Assembly (NCBI GenBank): GCA_033297075.1
Contig: MU858088.1
Coordinates: 124,001-188,000 of the forward strand
Origin: Rhypophila decipiens
Lineage: Eukaryota > Ascomycota > Sordariomycetes > Sordariales > Naviculisporaceae
Direction of reading: 5' to 3'
Length of the DNA stretch: 64,000 nt
Part shown: in pieces, positions 10,771 to 22,954 of the stretch
Layout: each line of letters begins with the position of its first letter
How positions within the stretch are numbered: the stretch's first letter is position 1
Program-made: the position numbers and the translations under genes
Notes under the pieces: generated by a model
The model's database searches: none
What the model was told of the DNA's origin: nothing
Seen by the model: the letters and a program-made list of their open reading frames with translations, nothing else

Positions 10771-12584
10771 CTACTCTTTGACAATCTTCTCGACAACATG
10801 GCCATCGTCGGCAATGACGACCTTGTCGACCTTGAGGGAGGCCTTGACGGGGTTGGCTTGGTTGTAGACCCATTCGAGCTGCTCGAGAGTACGACCCTGG
10901 GATTCGACGCTGTGGACAAATTGTTAGCATGTGTTGATCCGCGAGATCCGTCAGTAGAAAGGAGAAAGGTAGCACTAACCAGAAAAGCCACCACAAAAGG
11001 GTCTCTACAAGATCCCAGCCGACAAAGACATAGATGTACTTGTAGCCAATATTCTTGAGCGCGATGGGGCCAGCGAACTGGTTGATGAAACCCATGGCGT
11101 TGACAATGAAACCCGAAAGAGCAAGACCCTTGGCGCGAGTGGTGGTCTCCAGGGCCTCGGTGGGGATGACACCCTGGAGCGGAGTGTAGGTGAAGGAGAA
11201 GACGATATTGAAGAGGAAGTACCAGGCCAGAGCGCCCTTGGCATAGGACATGTCCGTAACGACGACGCCCTCCTGACCGAAACCCTGCTTCTCGAGGGCG
11301 GCAGTAAGACCTGAGTTGATGGCCAGAGTGACAGCGCAGGCAAATGTTCCGAAAACAAGGACTTTGCGGCGAGGCATGATGTCGGTGAAACAGACAGCAG
11401 TGAGAGCGCCGATGCAAGACAAGACTTGGTTGAGGATGTTGTAGCCGAGACGCTCAGGGACAGTCTGGACACCAAGCTGCTCGAAAATCTTGGTGTTGAA
11501 GTAACCGAGACCGTTGCCCGAGAACTGACCAAAGATGGAGATCATGAGCACCTGGGTGATTCTCCACCGACCGCTGTGGGTGAGGGCGAATGGGCGGTAG
11601 TCCCACCAGGTCTTGTCGATACCGTCGAGTTTGATACCTTCCCTCATCTCTTCGATCTCGAGAAGAACGAGACGGGAGTTGGGGTCACCGTTGCCGTGGT
11701 ACTTGACCAGGAAAGCAAGGGCCTCCTCCTCGCGGTCGTTGGCAACGAGGTATCGCGGAGACTCGGGGATAAAGAAGACGGAGCAAAGGACAATGACGCA
11801 AGCCAGACCTTGAAGGATGAGAGGAATACGCCAAGCGTATGGGCTCTGGATGTTGTTGGTTCCGAATGTGACGATGGTGGCAGGAATGGAACCGCCGAAC
11901 CAACCGCAGTTGTAGAAACCAGTGCAGCGACCGCGCCAATGAGGAGGGGCAATCTCAACCGCGTAGGCAGGCGCAGCAACCGTCATGACAGCGATACCGA
12001 GGCCGAGGATAAATCGACCGACAACAAACTGAGGAACGGTCATGGCAGTGGAGATAACGATCATGCCGGTAATGATGATGCAAGAGCCAAAAGCCATGGA
12101 CTTTTTGCGGCCATACTTGTCAGAAACGACAGCAGCGACGGGAGCACCAACCATGGCACCGCTGTTGGAGGTTAGCATGTCGTTTCTGTTCCAAGATATC
12201 ATCAGTCAGAACGGGTGATACATACACGGTGTAGAGAGAGAAGATGACGGAGACCTGGATACCATCTTTACCAGTGTGGAAGACGTCTTGGAACGCGGGC
12301 ATGTCGATAATGGACGTCATGAGGGAACCATCGTAACCGTTGGCACAGGCACAGCAGAAAGCAACAAAGATGGAGAAGTAGAGGTGAAGAGACGTCATGC
12401 TCCAAGGATTGATGTTGGCCTCGGCGATGGCGGCATACAGCTCGGCGTTGTAGACCTCCTTCTCCATCTTGCCCTTGCCCTTGACCTCGCCGTGGCCGGC
12501 GGGCACAGCTACCGAGTAAGCGGATGCCGGCTCGATGCCATGAGTGGCAACGGCCTTCTCGTCGGTGGAATCGTGCGACGACAT
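10771..12584 (-). CDS. MFS sugar transporter (sugar porter family, Lac12-like)
   Basis: Three exons on the minus strand: 12584-12226, 12185-10980 and 10909-10771, giving 567 residues. Intron 1 is only 40 bp (GTATGT...ACAG); intron 2 is 70 bp (GTTAGT...CACAG). Exon joining restores LYTVNDML and the family end motif CVESQGRTLEQLEWV. The protein has a cytosolic N-tail of about 65 residues, twelve predicted membrane spans, the sugar-porter loop DKYGRKK after span 2, VEIAPPHWRG after span 4, and PESPRYL after span 6. The PPHWRG and YNCGWFGGS region and the overall arrangement resemble the fungal lactose permease-like clade, so a di- or oligosaccharide proton symporter in the plasma membrane is the best guess; the substrate is inference. 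No partner hydrolase is adjacent. Confidence 0.92.
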
Positions 12585-15500
12585 TGTTGTTCCAGTCTTG
12601 TCCGCACACAGTGGATGAGAAGATGGTTGGAAGAGAGGAGAAAGCAGACCCCGACTCGAAGGTTCCTCGGTGCAGATTATGTACTTGGCCCATGAGCCCC
12701 GACTCGAGATTGTCCACCCAAGTAGGTGCTAGCAGCTTACACGCCGCAATGCGTCCCAGAATAACGCTTTGGTGGTGTAGATGGGGTCTTGCAAGGCATG
12801 CTGGTGAGCCCAGTCCTTGCCCGATTGGGAAGCGGATTTGCCCCCTCCGAGGTCCTCGAACGGGGAGCAAGGAGGGTGCCACGCCTTGGGTTACCATTTA
12901 TGGTAGTATAATCATCGTTGCGACCACGTTATTGGTCAAAAATGCCCCGACCAAGATTACACTCCCGAGCGGCACGCGACGCAAAAAAACGAAAGCATAG
13001 CATGTCCGGCCTCTTCGCGGGGAGATAAACTGTCAAAGTCAGCAATGCTTCTGACGGCGTGAGAACTAAACTCAAAGTGCGTCTGTGTGCATTGTGCCTC
13101 TGGTCAGTACTCGAACATGGGGTTTGGGGTCTGAAGTGGACGGCTTTCGGGCCTGTATTCCATGGCGCAAAAAACAGTGAAAGGGACCAACTGGGGGGAC
13201 CTTTGGCGAGGACAGGGGCCCCAGGGCCACTACGCCGCAAGCTACTTCGTCCGCGGTCCGTTAGATAGGCTGGACCGGGGTTGGAGATCTAGGTTTTGAG
13301 GTGCTCCCCGGAGCTTGCAACCAAATTTAATCTCTGGATGCAAGTCTTCCGGGGCATGCTGGATAATGATTTTCCATACAATCAGCGAGTGTTGGGGAGT
13401 AAATTCAGGGGCACGGCGGAACTCTGGTTCCTAGCAGCTTGTTCCTCCTTAGCACAAGCCACCCACTCGGCAACCGTTCGTGGTGGATGTGCGCCAAGGC
13501 CGTAACGGAGGGTGACACTGCATGTCGTCCCGCTGTGGGTGGCGTCCCTGATGAAGTGGACGATGTTCTGGAATGCTTCCAGATTATAGATATTGCCTGC
13601 CAGTTGTGTGTCCTGGGGAATTGATACGATCCTCCAGGCTCCCAGGCCTGACTTGTCTCGAGGTTTGTCGCGTACGTAATAAGGGACTAGAAAAGAAATT
13701 AGCAGATGGTTTTGGCAAACTTTTCTGATGGAGATACCGTGAACTTGATGCACGCCTTTCTGTCAATGGCTGGTCTGCTGTTACTAGTACGTATCCTATT
13801 TTAAATCCACAAAACGGTAACTTTTCTGGTGTTTGTCTACCCCGGTTTTTGCGCCCGCCCAGGGCCGTGGGCCACGACGGTTTTCTTCCTTGGTGATGTG
13901 ACATCGTTGCGCATCCCCGGGCCCGCAAGAGTAAGCGAGTTTCGAGTTCGCATCGCGGGCGCGACTAGGACGGCCGTTTCCGGTGGTGCGGTTCTCCATT
14001 GAGTCCATTCTGGTGTTGAGTCGAGAAACATGACGGCGGCCCGTGTTCCTGGCGCCGTCGAAATTTTCCTGCCGTCGACGACTGAGCTCTGTCTTGTGAC
14101 CTGACATGTCAATCGCTACCACGCTGTCGTTTACGAAGATGGAGATAGTATCAGCTTGAGGATTTGGTGCTCGGTAGCTCTCAAAGTGGATTCGTCTTCG
14201 CTACGACTGGAGCCGATGCTCCTTTCGACTCGGAATGAATGCAAATCGTTCTGTCGCGATCGTGGCCCATCGGTGCGCATTCCGGGTTTCGGTCACTGCT
14301 ATTGGCTTGATTTTTCCTTTGATATTTGTTAATGAAACACACACCTCTATTACAAGCTCGGAATTGAAGGTTTCTCACATGTATGTAGTTTCTGGTGTCG
14401 CGATTATGCATCGGTCGTACGATTATGAGACTGCGGGAGAGAGTCACTTAGAATGTCGACTGGATCTGGCACTCTCAATGGCGCTTCAACTTGGATTCCG
14501 TTTCTCCAACGTCTCCTCCTTCCATGGTCAGAGGCACCGATGCCTGACTATATGTCTTGCATCTTGTTCAACCATCAAGGATGGGCAAATGTAAAAGGTG
14601 TTGCCCATACGAGCTCACGATAGCCGGCGATCGACGCTGATATCTGAGGCTCTTTGCTTCTCCGGCCTTGATTGTCGGTACCTCTTACCTAGCGGCTGCA
14701 CCCAACAAGTCAAGATTGCGACAAGAAGCAGGGCAGAGAAATTATGTAACCCTGAGTCCCGACCGACTGGACCGCGAGATGAGCGGAGAACTTGGGTGCC
14801 CGGTGCTAGCCAGGAGCCCCACAGCAGACAAAAAATCTGCCTAGAACATCAAGGGACCTTTGTGGGCTCACATCCTAAGTGAGAGGGCGGGACGCAGGAC
14901 CAAAGGACGGGAGGGCAGCTGCCAGTCCCAGCCGTGCGGTAGAGCCATAGCCACCCAGCCTTAATTACCGGCCACTGCTGCTGTTATACCAGGGGCCTGC
15001 ACGGAAGGTTCTTTCCACCGCCTACTCCTCACCGATGGAATTTTCTTCAAGTCCAGCTGCCCAGGCCTAGACCAGCCGACACAAGCGGAGATGGCCTCCT
15101 TTGCTTGGAACCATTTTTCCTCGTTTCTTTTCTTGTGGTTTCTGGACCACTGGCCCTGATCTCGTTCGAGGAATCCTCCATCCATCAGACGAAATTGTCA
15201 TCGCATCTTCGAGTTAGCCCAGTTGTCACTGTGACATCGCGCCAATCCATCGTCGTCTTTGCCTTTACGGTGAAGATCAGTCACTTCACTCGTCCACTGG
15301 ATCCAGTCAATTGTTACTCTAATTATCCTTCCCTTTCAACCTTTCCGCCGAGCCAGTCTGGTCTTGATGGGAGTTTAGACCACTTGGACCTTTTCGGAAC
15401 GAAACTCGCTCTTCAGCAAGACCCGCGTTCCATTCACAGCAGGCACACACAAGTCCCTTGCTTCCACGAGACACATCAGTTCAGTTCGAAGTCGTTTCCA

Positions 15501-17646
15501 ACTAGCTTCGAGAACCCTTTCAACCTTGAGATGTGAGTGCCTGGCATTGAACAATAACATCTGCTGTTTTTTATGTGGACGTTTTGATAGGTCTAGTTGA
15601 ATATTCGATTCCTGCGGACTATGGCGGCCATCGGCCAGAACCCCGATCCAATATTAGCATCCTGCCCGACTCATATTGCCATAGATGGTTGCCCAGGGGC
15701 CGGGGCCATAGCACCGAGTATCGCTCGAATAACTCCGGGACATGAAGGAGAAACTGAACATGGCACAACAGGTATGCTCTCGTTGTCTGTCCCTAGGAAG
15801 CGAGACGTTTGGCGGCAATTTGGACTGACATCTGGTCCATGATAGCAGTTTAATCGAGCGGCCTCACTATCGAAATATGGCGTGGATCGATCCGTCCGTC
15901 AAGGCGCCCAAGACTGACTCTGACGTTGCAACAACTATAACCGACTCGTCTGGTATGACATACCTCGCCAGCCGACAGGTACTAGCATTCACTCGGAAGA
16001 CGAGCATCGGCAGTCTTCGAGGATTCGAACCCCATCGAACGGTCAGCAATTGGGGACCTGGAACAAAGTCAAGAGTCAACAACCAACAGACCCCTAACCC
16101 TACTCTTACTCTTGGCAACCCCCCTTTTCGGCCATTCTTCAGCTCAGTCAGACTGAGCTTTTTGAAACTCACTTCGGCCTGACTAGTCCAGTTTGACCAA
16201 AGGAGGGTCTTACTTGATGTGGTGGACTTTTTTTTTTGGAAACTTTTGGAATCAGCTTTACGCGGTGATCCCGAGGCGGCCGGATTTGCCAGGTCCATGC
16301 GGGACCTTCTGCATCCACCATTCCCACTACCCGGGCGAGGAGAGAACCGCCCCTTACTTCCGCTGTCTCAAGCACAGGTCAACGGAAACACGACAGGAAA
16401 CACTGCGCGAGTTATCCACTCAAGTTGATCACCTCTTGGATGAAACTGGTCGACGCCGCTATTCGTCGCGGCCTGACGCCAAACCGTAGAACATGCACGA
16501 CTTGTCCACGTACTTCTCCGAAGCCATGCAGCACCAATTGACAGCAGTACCGAAGACCTAGACTGTCCTCAAAAGGATCCAACGAGCAAACGCTCGAAGT
16601 GCTCGCTGCTCCTGTACATGATCGACTGACAATGGATGCTGGCCACACACCTAGCCATTCACTGTCCCAGCTTCCCACAATTTCTGCCACTACAACCGCC
16701 AGTAGCAGTGGCAGAGGGACCTATAGGGCGAGGATGACCCAGGGGAGATAATACCTAGGGACATGAATTATGGTTATGACTGAAGGCGGGTGGTGTTGTG
16801 CCAGCGCCGCAGGACCAATCGTCCTCCATTCCGGAATTCGGCCCAGGCGAATTTTCAGACACGTTGCAGTCCAGAGGCACCGGCAGGGGACCTACAGCGA
16901 AGGGCAAGATAGCATTGACAGCTTGAGATGGAAATGAGTGATACTGTGTCGGGGACCCTAACCCTAACCCTAATCATGACGGTCAACGGAGGAGCGCCAG
17001 CGCCAACTATGTGAATGAAGGTCTTTCCTGACGCATCGATCGAGTTCTTCAATATTCGTCTACAGAGCTCCTGCTGTGAACGTCTGGTGTTAGGATGAGC
17101 GCAAGACCTGGATGTTCCGACCCATGGACGCCATCGTCTTGGTTTGTTCCCAGAACTCGGACCTGCCCGCGGAGAAGAGAGCAACCCTTGGCTTCTCACG
17201 GCGCTACCAGGACCTGTCATGAACTGAATCTGCTTGGCCTCGGTAAATTGGGTGCAGAGACTACCCTTCTAGACAACCTTCGGGGCGCTTGGCGCATCCA
17301 GTTTTCCCCTTCAAACTGTCAACGCCGTGCAGTCAAAGTGCTTTCCTCGTGTGTACCAGACAGATAACAATAAGATTGTCTCAGCCCAGGAGTTTTTAGA
17401 CGGTGCCTACGGCCCCCAATCGATCACGTCCGAATCCCCCAAACACGATTGAATGGGCTACCACAACTGTGGATAAGCTCGCAAAGCTCAACACCAGCCA
17501 GCAAATCAGCATCACCAATCGCCACGCAGTGCTCTTCTGACGAAGCAGGGCAATTCAACCTAGAATCAGCCCTGCGCGGCGATCTCGAGTCAGAAAGGGC
17601 GGCAAACTCCACTTACACACCAGTCCCCCACTCGATCACCGCTTGA
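12585..17646. other. Gene-poor region, no supported gene
   Basis: Five kilobases with only short or composition-driven open frames. 12585-13000 is the transporter promoter. At 15597-15900 a short run of coding-like frames with plausible splice signals occurs, but every join I tried hits a stop within about 30 codons. A telomere-type motif at 16956 is listed separately. No tRNA could be supported. Confidence 0.4.
16956..16973. repeat. Interstitial telomere-type repeat, three CCCTAA units
   Basis: Three perfect CCCTAA units sit in tandem, flanked by one partial unit base on the left. CCCTAA/TTAGGG is the telomere repeat of filamentous ascomycetes. A one-and-a-half-unit relative occurs at about 16090. 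Confidence 0.85.
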
Positions 17647-17921
17647 ACCTTGTCTTGGGTGATTTACGAGCTTGCACGGCACCCAGAGTGCGTCAAGAGA
17701 CTCCGTGCCAAGATTCTCTCCCTGCTCTCTGTCGAGGGCACACCATCCAACCAAAGGAGTACCCCTACGTGTTGTGTGCACGCACTCGCAGCCCAAGTGC
17801 ATGTCGCCCAGGACTTAAAGACACGCGTCTAGGATACAGCACGCTCGTCATGCAACGTCGTCCAAAGCTTTACCCGCCAACTAGCGAAACTTTTGCCGAC
17901 CCCGAAACCTTCTCTAAGGAG
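17647..17921 (+). pseudogene. Cytochrome P450 relic (CYP52-like I-helix end and meander)
   Basis: Two blocks in different frames match fungal P450 sequence. The first (from 17647) reads TLSWVIYELARHPECVKRLR and continues KILSLL, the segment that follows the oxygen-binding I-helix. The second (about 17830-17921) reads YSTLVMQRRPKLYPP then SETFADPETFSKE, the region between the K-helix and the haem loop. The K-helix ExxR and the haem-binding Cys loop are not found, and the blocks are out of frame with one another, so the gene is broken by a deletion and frameshift. Placement in the CYP52-like alkane/fatty-acid hydroxylase clade is inference from these motifs. A second relic at 36.96 kb shares nearly identical DNA over the VKRLRA segment. 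Confidence 0.8.
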
Positions 17922-17935
17922 TTAACCGCTCAACC

Positions 17936-19928
17936 ACTGAACCACACGACCAAAAGATGACCGTAATCACCGAAAGGCGTGTTCGGCTCAGTGGTATATA
18001 TATATATATATATATGGATAGATGGCTCCGCCCAACACCTTCTCTCCCGAACGTTGGTACGTGTGGCAGCCAAAGCCATGGACCTACATCCCCTTAAACG
18101 GCAGCCCCTCAAGACTCGGAACCAACGCCAGGCAAAACCGGTGACATAGTCGGGGTTCCATTCCACACGGACAAGGTTCGGGACGGTATTGTCTCTCTAC
18201 TCTCAGCCATCGTCCTCTCTCACCCAGCTCCACGTCTGAGGGTACCGATCCTCACAACACGTATACTGGCAGGTGGAAACTTCAATCTAAGCCAAAGGGG
18301 GGTTCAAATTGACTTGACTTGGCTTCTTCGGATCACTGAATCAGGGGTGGATTGATAGAGTGTATATTGATAACCGCCAAGGCAAGCGTAAGAGTCGCTC
18401 CCAGCCGACCAGCCAAGACCAAGCCAGCAAATTTTATATGTTATGATAAGAATGTATTGGTAGAATGTATTGATAGACCTGTAATTAGAGCTGGAGCGAG
18501 GAGCTGTGCTGGTTGTCACGGCGAGCCGTGATAACACAAGCGATAGTGCCCTATTGAAACTGCTATATAACACACAATTCTAAGGCTAGCTTGCAGCTTA
18601 GAATTTGGCATCCTTTTTAAGGAGGTTTGGCCTAGTGGTGTGGTTCTAGATTCCCAAATCGTCACACTGGTCAAGCTTAGACCTGTGAAAGCATGGTTGT
18701 CAAGAAATTGTATATTTGGGTGATTGTATTTCCAATTTGAACATGTGCCGGTTCATAGCATGACGAAGAGTTGTGCAATAGATTCAGTACGATACAAGAA
18801 CAAATGCCTGAATTCCTGCATATTGTACAATTACATGCGTTGTTCGCGGTGGTACTTGTAAGTCTTTGGTGGGGTTACCAAATTCGGATGTAGGTGGTGG
18901 ATTTGAATGATCTAATTCGTTGGCCAAGTTAAAAGTGGGCCATTCATGTGGGACAACGGTCAGAGCCATGACCTCCCGTTTGTCAGCCTTGATTCCCTTG
19001 AAATAAGAAAACGAAAATGATCTTTAAAATACAGTAGTCGAAAAATAAGTCTTTGTTACTGTGTTCCTGTTCAGCCATTAGTGTGATCCTAATAGTAAAC
19101 CTAAAGATCGACGACTAACTCATATATAGAGTCGTGGTGTTCACCGAGGTGAGAACTGATCTCAGCGGGTCAGCCTCTCCAACCCATTTGTTACCGGTCG
19201 GTAACGTTTGTGGTTGGAGAGCTGTCACAAAGAAGTCCGTGGAGTTCTCGGTAATATTCTGTATACCTGAAGTGCTTCATACAATCAAACTCGGCGACCT
19301 CGACCTCGACGACCAAGCCAAGGGTTATGAAAAGCCCATCTTACAAGCCAGTAAGTCACAAAAAGATCTAGCTTAGCCCCCAACAGGTAGGATCGCCTCA
19401 GAAGATTGTCGCCCAGCCCCATGTGGTGGTGCCTTGGCATACGGTTGTCCCCTTTTGGATCTGACAACGCCGGGTTAAAAGACAATCGTGAGGACACAAA
19501 TAACGTGGTAACATCCTCTTAGTCACGTTATCTTTAAATGAGGGCTCAAAAAAGAGTTTTGTAGGGCCCAACTGCAACCACAATTCCTTGGGACACGACG
19601 GTCCTTGGCGTTGATCCGCGATTCCGCTCTCGGAGCGGGGCGGTGGCCGCCCAGGCTCGGCGGTGAAGTCGGGTATTACTTGACTGTACGGGACTCTTCC
19701 AGGACGGTACCAATACATGTCATGACCTACTGGGACAGCTGGTTTTGAATTTCTTTGAATATCTCTCTCTAGAAAACCTTGGTCGGATGACCAAAACTCA
19801 ACAATTCAATCCGCAGACCAAGATCCTATTATCCTCTTTTCAAACCAAATCCAATCTCTGCTGAGAATCACTTCAGGCCTCATTGAGCCACAGAAATCAA
19901 CAACTTTCCTCGGAGTACCAAGTCTAGG
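17936..19928. other. Intergenic with simple repeats
   Basis: Holds a (TA)n tract at 17995-18015 and several degenerate copies of a TGTATTGATAG motif at about 18345-18480, the same motif that forms the minisatellite at 37.3 kb. A tRNA-like A-box (TGGCCTAGTGG) lies at 18628-18638 without a matching downstream T-arm. No gene seen. Confidence 0.45.
17995..18015. repeat. TA dinucleotide repeat
   Basis: About ten and a half uninterrupted TA units lie just downstream of the P450 relic. Confidence 0.9.
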
Positions 19929-20861
19929 ATGTCGCCAGCCAATTCCTCTTCCGCCTCTACCTCAACCCTCACACGAGAGCCCTTCGTCCCGTACCGCCCA
20001 TTCCCAGCAATAATCGAAGCCTACTACATCTACGACCTCTCATTCGCAACCCTCAAAACGTTCAAACTCTGCGATGGTACCGCCTCCTCATCATCGCCAA
20101 ACTCCAAAGACGCGCTCTTCAGCGTCCAAGTTCACACGGGGTACATCCCGCGGAAGCCACTCGGCATGAAACCTGGCCTGATCCTCCACAACGGACCAAG
20201 CCACAAAGATCCGATCCTGGCCGCTGCCGGCGCCGAATCGTTCTGGTCGGCTGCGTGGTGGGCTTTCAATGCCAACTCTCTGGTCTTTTTGCCCCCTGTT
20301 CATCCGACCAGGGACTCGACCAAGGATGACATGGTCGTCGAGGCCATGGTTGCCGAGAATCTCGACGGCGACGAGGGAGTAGCCTTCCGCCTTAGCATGG
20401 TTGTGGGCTCCCCTGGGGAGGAGAGGATCGAGTTGTTTGAATGGTTAGTCTCCTTTTCACTTTGGAATTAGTACCCTCTGACTGCCCTTGATAATTCTGT
20501 CAAAGAACTCAGCTAACCCATTTACTTTGATTCCAGGCGCAAGCTCAAATGCCCAGAGTCCAAAACAATCGGCTTCCACCTCTTCTCGCGCACTCCAAGA
20601 AACGGGCCAGAAACCGTCGAACCAAGAGAAAACGAGCCCCTCGCAACCATCACCTGGCCCAAAGCAACATCCTATTTCAAGAAAGCCTTCACGCTCGAAC
20701 TGAAAGGCCGGGTCCTCGACGGATCGCTAGGACAACGGGGCACAATTATGGTAGTCACCACCGCGCTGAGACTTCGGTTTCTACGTGGTGCAGGCCAGAT
20801 GACAAAGGTCTATATCGGTGTGGCTAGCAAGTCTCCGAGGGGTGGCGTGTGTCCTGCGTAA
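19929..20861 (+). CDS. Conserved-looking protein of unknown function (possible tubby/LURP-one-like fold)
   Basis: Two exons (19929-20443, 20537-20861) encode 279 residues. The 93-bp intron begins GTTAGT, has a GCTAAC branch point and ends CCAG, rejoining a split Trp codon. After a Ser/Thr-rich N-tail the protein alternates hydrophobic strands with short loops: YRPFPAIIEAYYIYDLSF, ALFSVQVHTGY, GLILHNGPSHKDPILAAA, then IGFHLFSR, TITWPKATSYFKKAF and TIMVVTTALRLRF. There is no signal peptide or membrane span. The HNGPSHKDPI-type turn between strands reminds me of fungal proteins with a tubby C-terminal-like/LURP-one barrel, but this is pattern memory, not a demonstrated match. The coherent open frame across a canonical intron makes it a real gene; function unknown. 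Confidence 0.75.
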
Positions 20862-21841
20862 TTGGAGGCACTTGCAAAATTTAGTTACTAAAGTTTGGGG
20901 TGTCGTTTAAACTCAAAATCTTTCCGAACAGCATCGAAGTAGCCTTGGAGGATAATTGAACTCACACCTAGTTTGTCCTCATCGATATTGATTCATAACC
21001 AGTAACATGAACTTATTTAAACCTCGCCGTGGTTCTCGCCAGTACGATCATTCTTTAGAGTACATTGGTTTCATATGAAGAGCATATATGCGAAAGTTGA
21101 CCTTGAGACTGTGGACAATGTGAAGCGGGTGGTTGATTCCTAAACATAAATGCTTGCATTCACTTCAGTGGTAGGTAGAGATGGCAAACGGTAGGCTGAT
21201 GCACATCAAATACGCACCAGGATATGCAACATGCACAACTGGGTGTAATAGCGTCGGGAGACTGAGAGACAAACGTATGCTGCTACTCAGGGAGTAGGTA
21301 GGTAATTATCCATATAGCAAGCAAAAGGTTACACCACAGCCGCGCTGGTGCCGCTTTTGGCCTGGATACAACGGGTACATGTAAGCCTTCGGATGCACGC
21401 AAAAACGATCTAACCCATTTGTAATATTGGAAACAAGAATCAAACAAGCACAAATATTCATTGACTCCCACACATCTATTCAAGGACCTACTTGTGAACT
21501 GATCAAACATTTCAATGACTGGGTCTCCGCGTGACCCATAATATAACAGAACGACCCCAAAGAGCCCAAACAGTGCTGGCAATAAGCCGACCACTCCAGA
21601 ACGGATCCGGATTCAGCTAGCTTCTGTCGTTTGCTTGGGGGTTGGTCGGCGGGGGCCTCATCGCCCAGTCCAGGGCCAAACTTTTCATCTGCAGATGTGC
21701 CCAATCGCCTAACACCCATTCAAACTGACCAAACATCCAACTGAAGTTTCAACCAGATACAAAACTGGCCGACATCCCCAGCAGTGCAAGATTGTTCCTG
21801 GCTCAGGCAAGAGTATTGGCGCAGACAGAAGATGATAAGGG

Positions 21842-22213
21842 TATGGTGCCACGGTCTTCCGTCTCCGCCAATAGTGCAACAATTCAAACACACCGCCCAT
21901 AAAATCGTCCGTACACACCGCCACTACCAACATCAACACCAAGATATCAAATCCAGTCAATCCAGTCAGTTCAGTCAAGTTCAGTCAAATCCAGTCAGTT
22001 CAGTCGAATCCAGCCAGTTCAGTCAAATCCAGCTAAGTCCAATCAGTTCAGTCAAGTCCAGTTAGTTCAGTCGAATCCAGCCAAGTCCAGTCAGTCCAGT
22101 TAGTTCAGTTAGTTCAGTCAAATCCAGTCAGTAGTAGTATGTACAGACGATTTTATTGGCGGGGTGCAGGAATTGTTCCACGATTGGCGGAGACGCAAGA
22201 CTGTGGCACCATA
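21842..22213. repeat. Imperfect inverted repeat enclosing a short-period minisatellite
   Basis: The left arm 21842-21914 and the reverse complement of the right arm 22141-22213 align over 73 bases with about ten mismatches and no gap. Between them, about 21955-22135 is built from roughly ten-base degenerate units of the type CAGTCAAGTC and CAGTTAGTTC. Outside the arms a 31-bp direct repeat (21765-21795 and 22319-22349, core TGGCCGA.ATCCCCAGCA) is present. No transposase or target-site duplication was recognised. It could be a degraded mobile element or a local duplication-inversion. Confidence 0.75.
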
Positions 22214-22918
22214 TAAGGGATGCAGAGCGCTCCAAAGGACTAATGAGGCTGCCAATGTTGTAGGCTTCACAAGGGACTTGTACGAGAAGAGCTTGGAGAG
22301 ACGATGACTGGTCGCTTTCTGGCCGATATCCCCAGCACTGTAGGATTGAATGATGGCTGAGCAAACCGGAACAATGCTTTCCGAACCAAGTGAAACCATC
22401 CAGATGGTTGCGCACCAGGGAAATCGGTCATACTTGGATCTGATCTCTGTGGGCCGGTGGTTTGGTTCGAAAAAGAAGTATCGTGAACTGCGCTGGGGCG
22501 CCAAGCCGGATGAGGCGGCAATAGTGTAAACGTGGCGATGGATGCTGAGGATTATGTGCGATGGTGCCGCGATAACGAGTCTCTGGGAGCTGATTGTCCA
22601 GGCCGGACTCGCTGTGCGTTGCGTGTGTGCGCGCGCCAATGGGTATGAATGGGGCGAAATGACGCGTCTTTGACAATGAAGGCCCGGAGAATGACTGGAA
22701 CAAATGCTAGGCCAAGACAAGATTAAAAGTGTGTCAACAGGGAAGACCGACTGACTGTGCTGGTTCAACTCTGTGTGGTTCGAGGGATACTCCCATTATC
22801 GAGGGTGTCGCAGAGGCTCGTCGTCCGCGCCGTCCTTGTTCTGGTGAATGAAGGGCTGCAGCCTCGCCAACCGAAATGCTTTGCGAGGTTTTTTGGAGCG
22901 GGAAAAAGAAGCAAGGTT

Positions 22919-22923
22919 CGCGC

Positions 22924-22954
<31 letters not shown>

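Noticed and set aside
11426..12175. 249-codon open frame on the plus strand antisense to the transporter
   Set aside because: It is the shadow of the sugar-porter exon; its composition mirrors third-position bias of the real gene.
15105..15900. Open frame of 143 codons followed by intron-like signals and short exons (MAAIGQNPDP, MKEKLNMAQQ)
   Set aside because: All joins tested reach stops after a few dozen codons and no family is recognised; could be a leader or a relic but is not supportable.
16000..16060. GGGTTCGAATCC (B-box-like) on the minus strand, possible tRNA
   Set aside because: No A-box or pairing acceptor stem at tRNA spacing on either side.
22118..22768. 217-codon open frame on the minus strand across the inverted-repeat right arm
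   Set aside because: No domain, no good start context, and it overlaps repeat sequence; the apparent protein similarity to a frame over the left arm is explained by the DNA inverted repeat.
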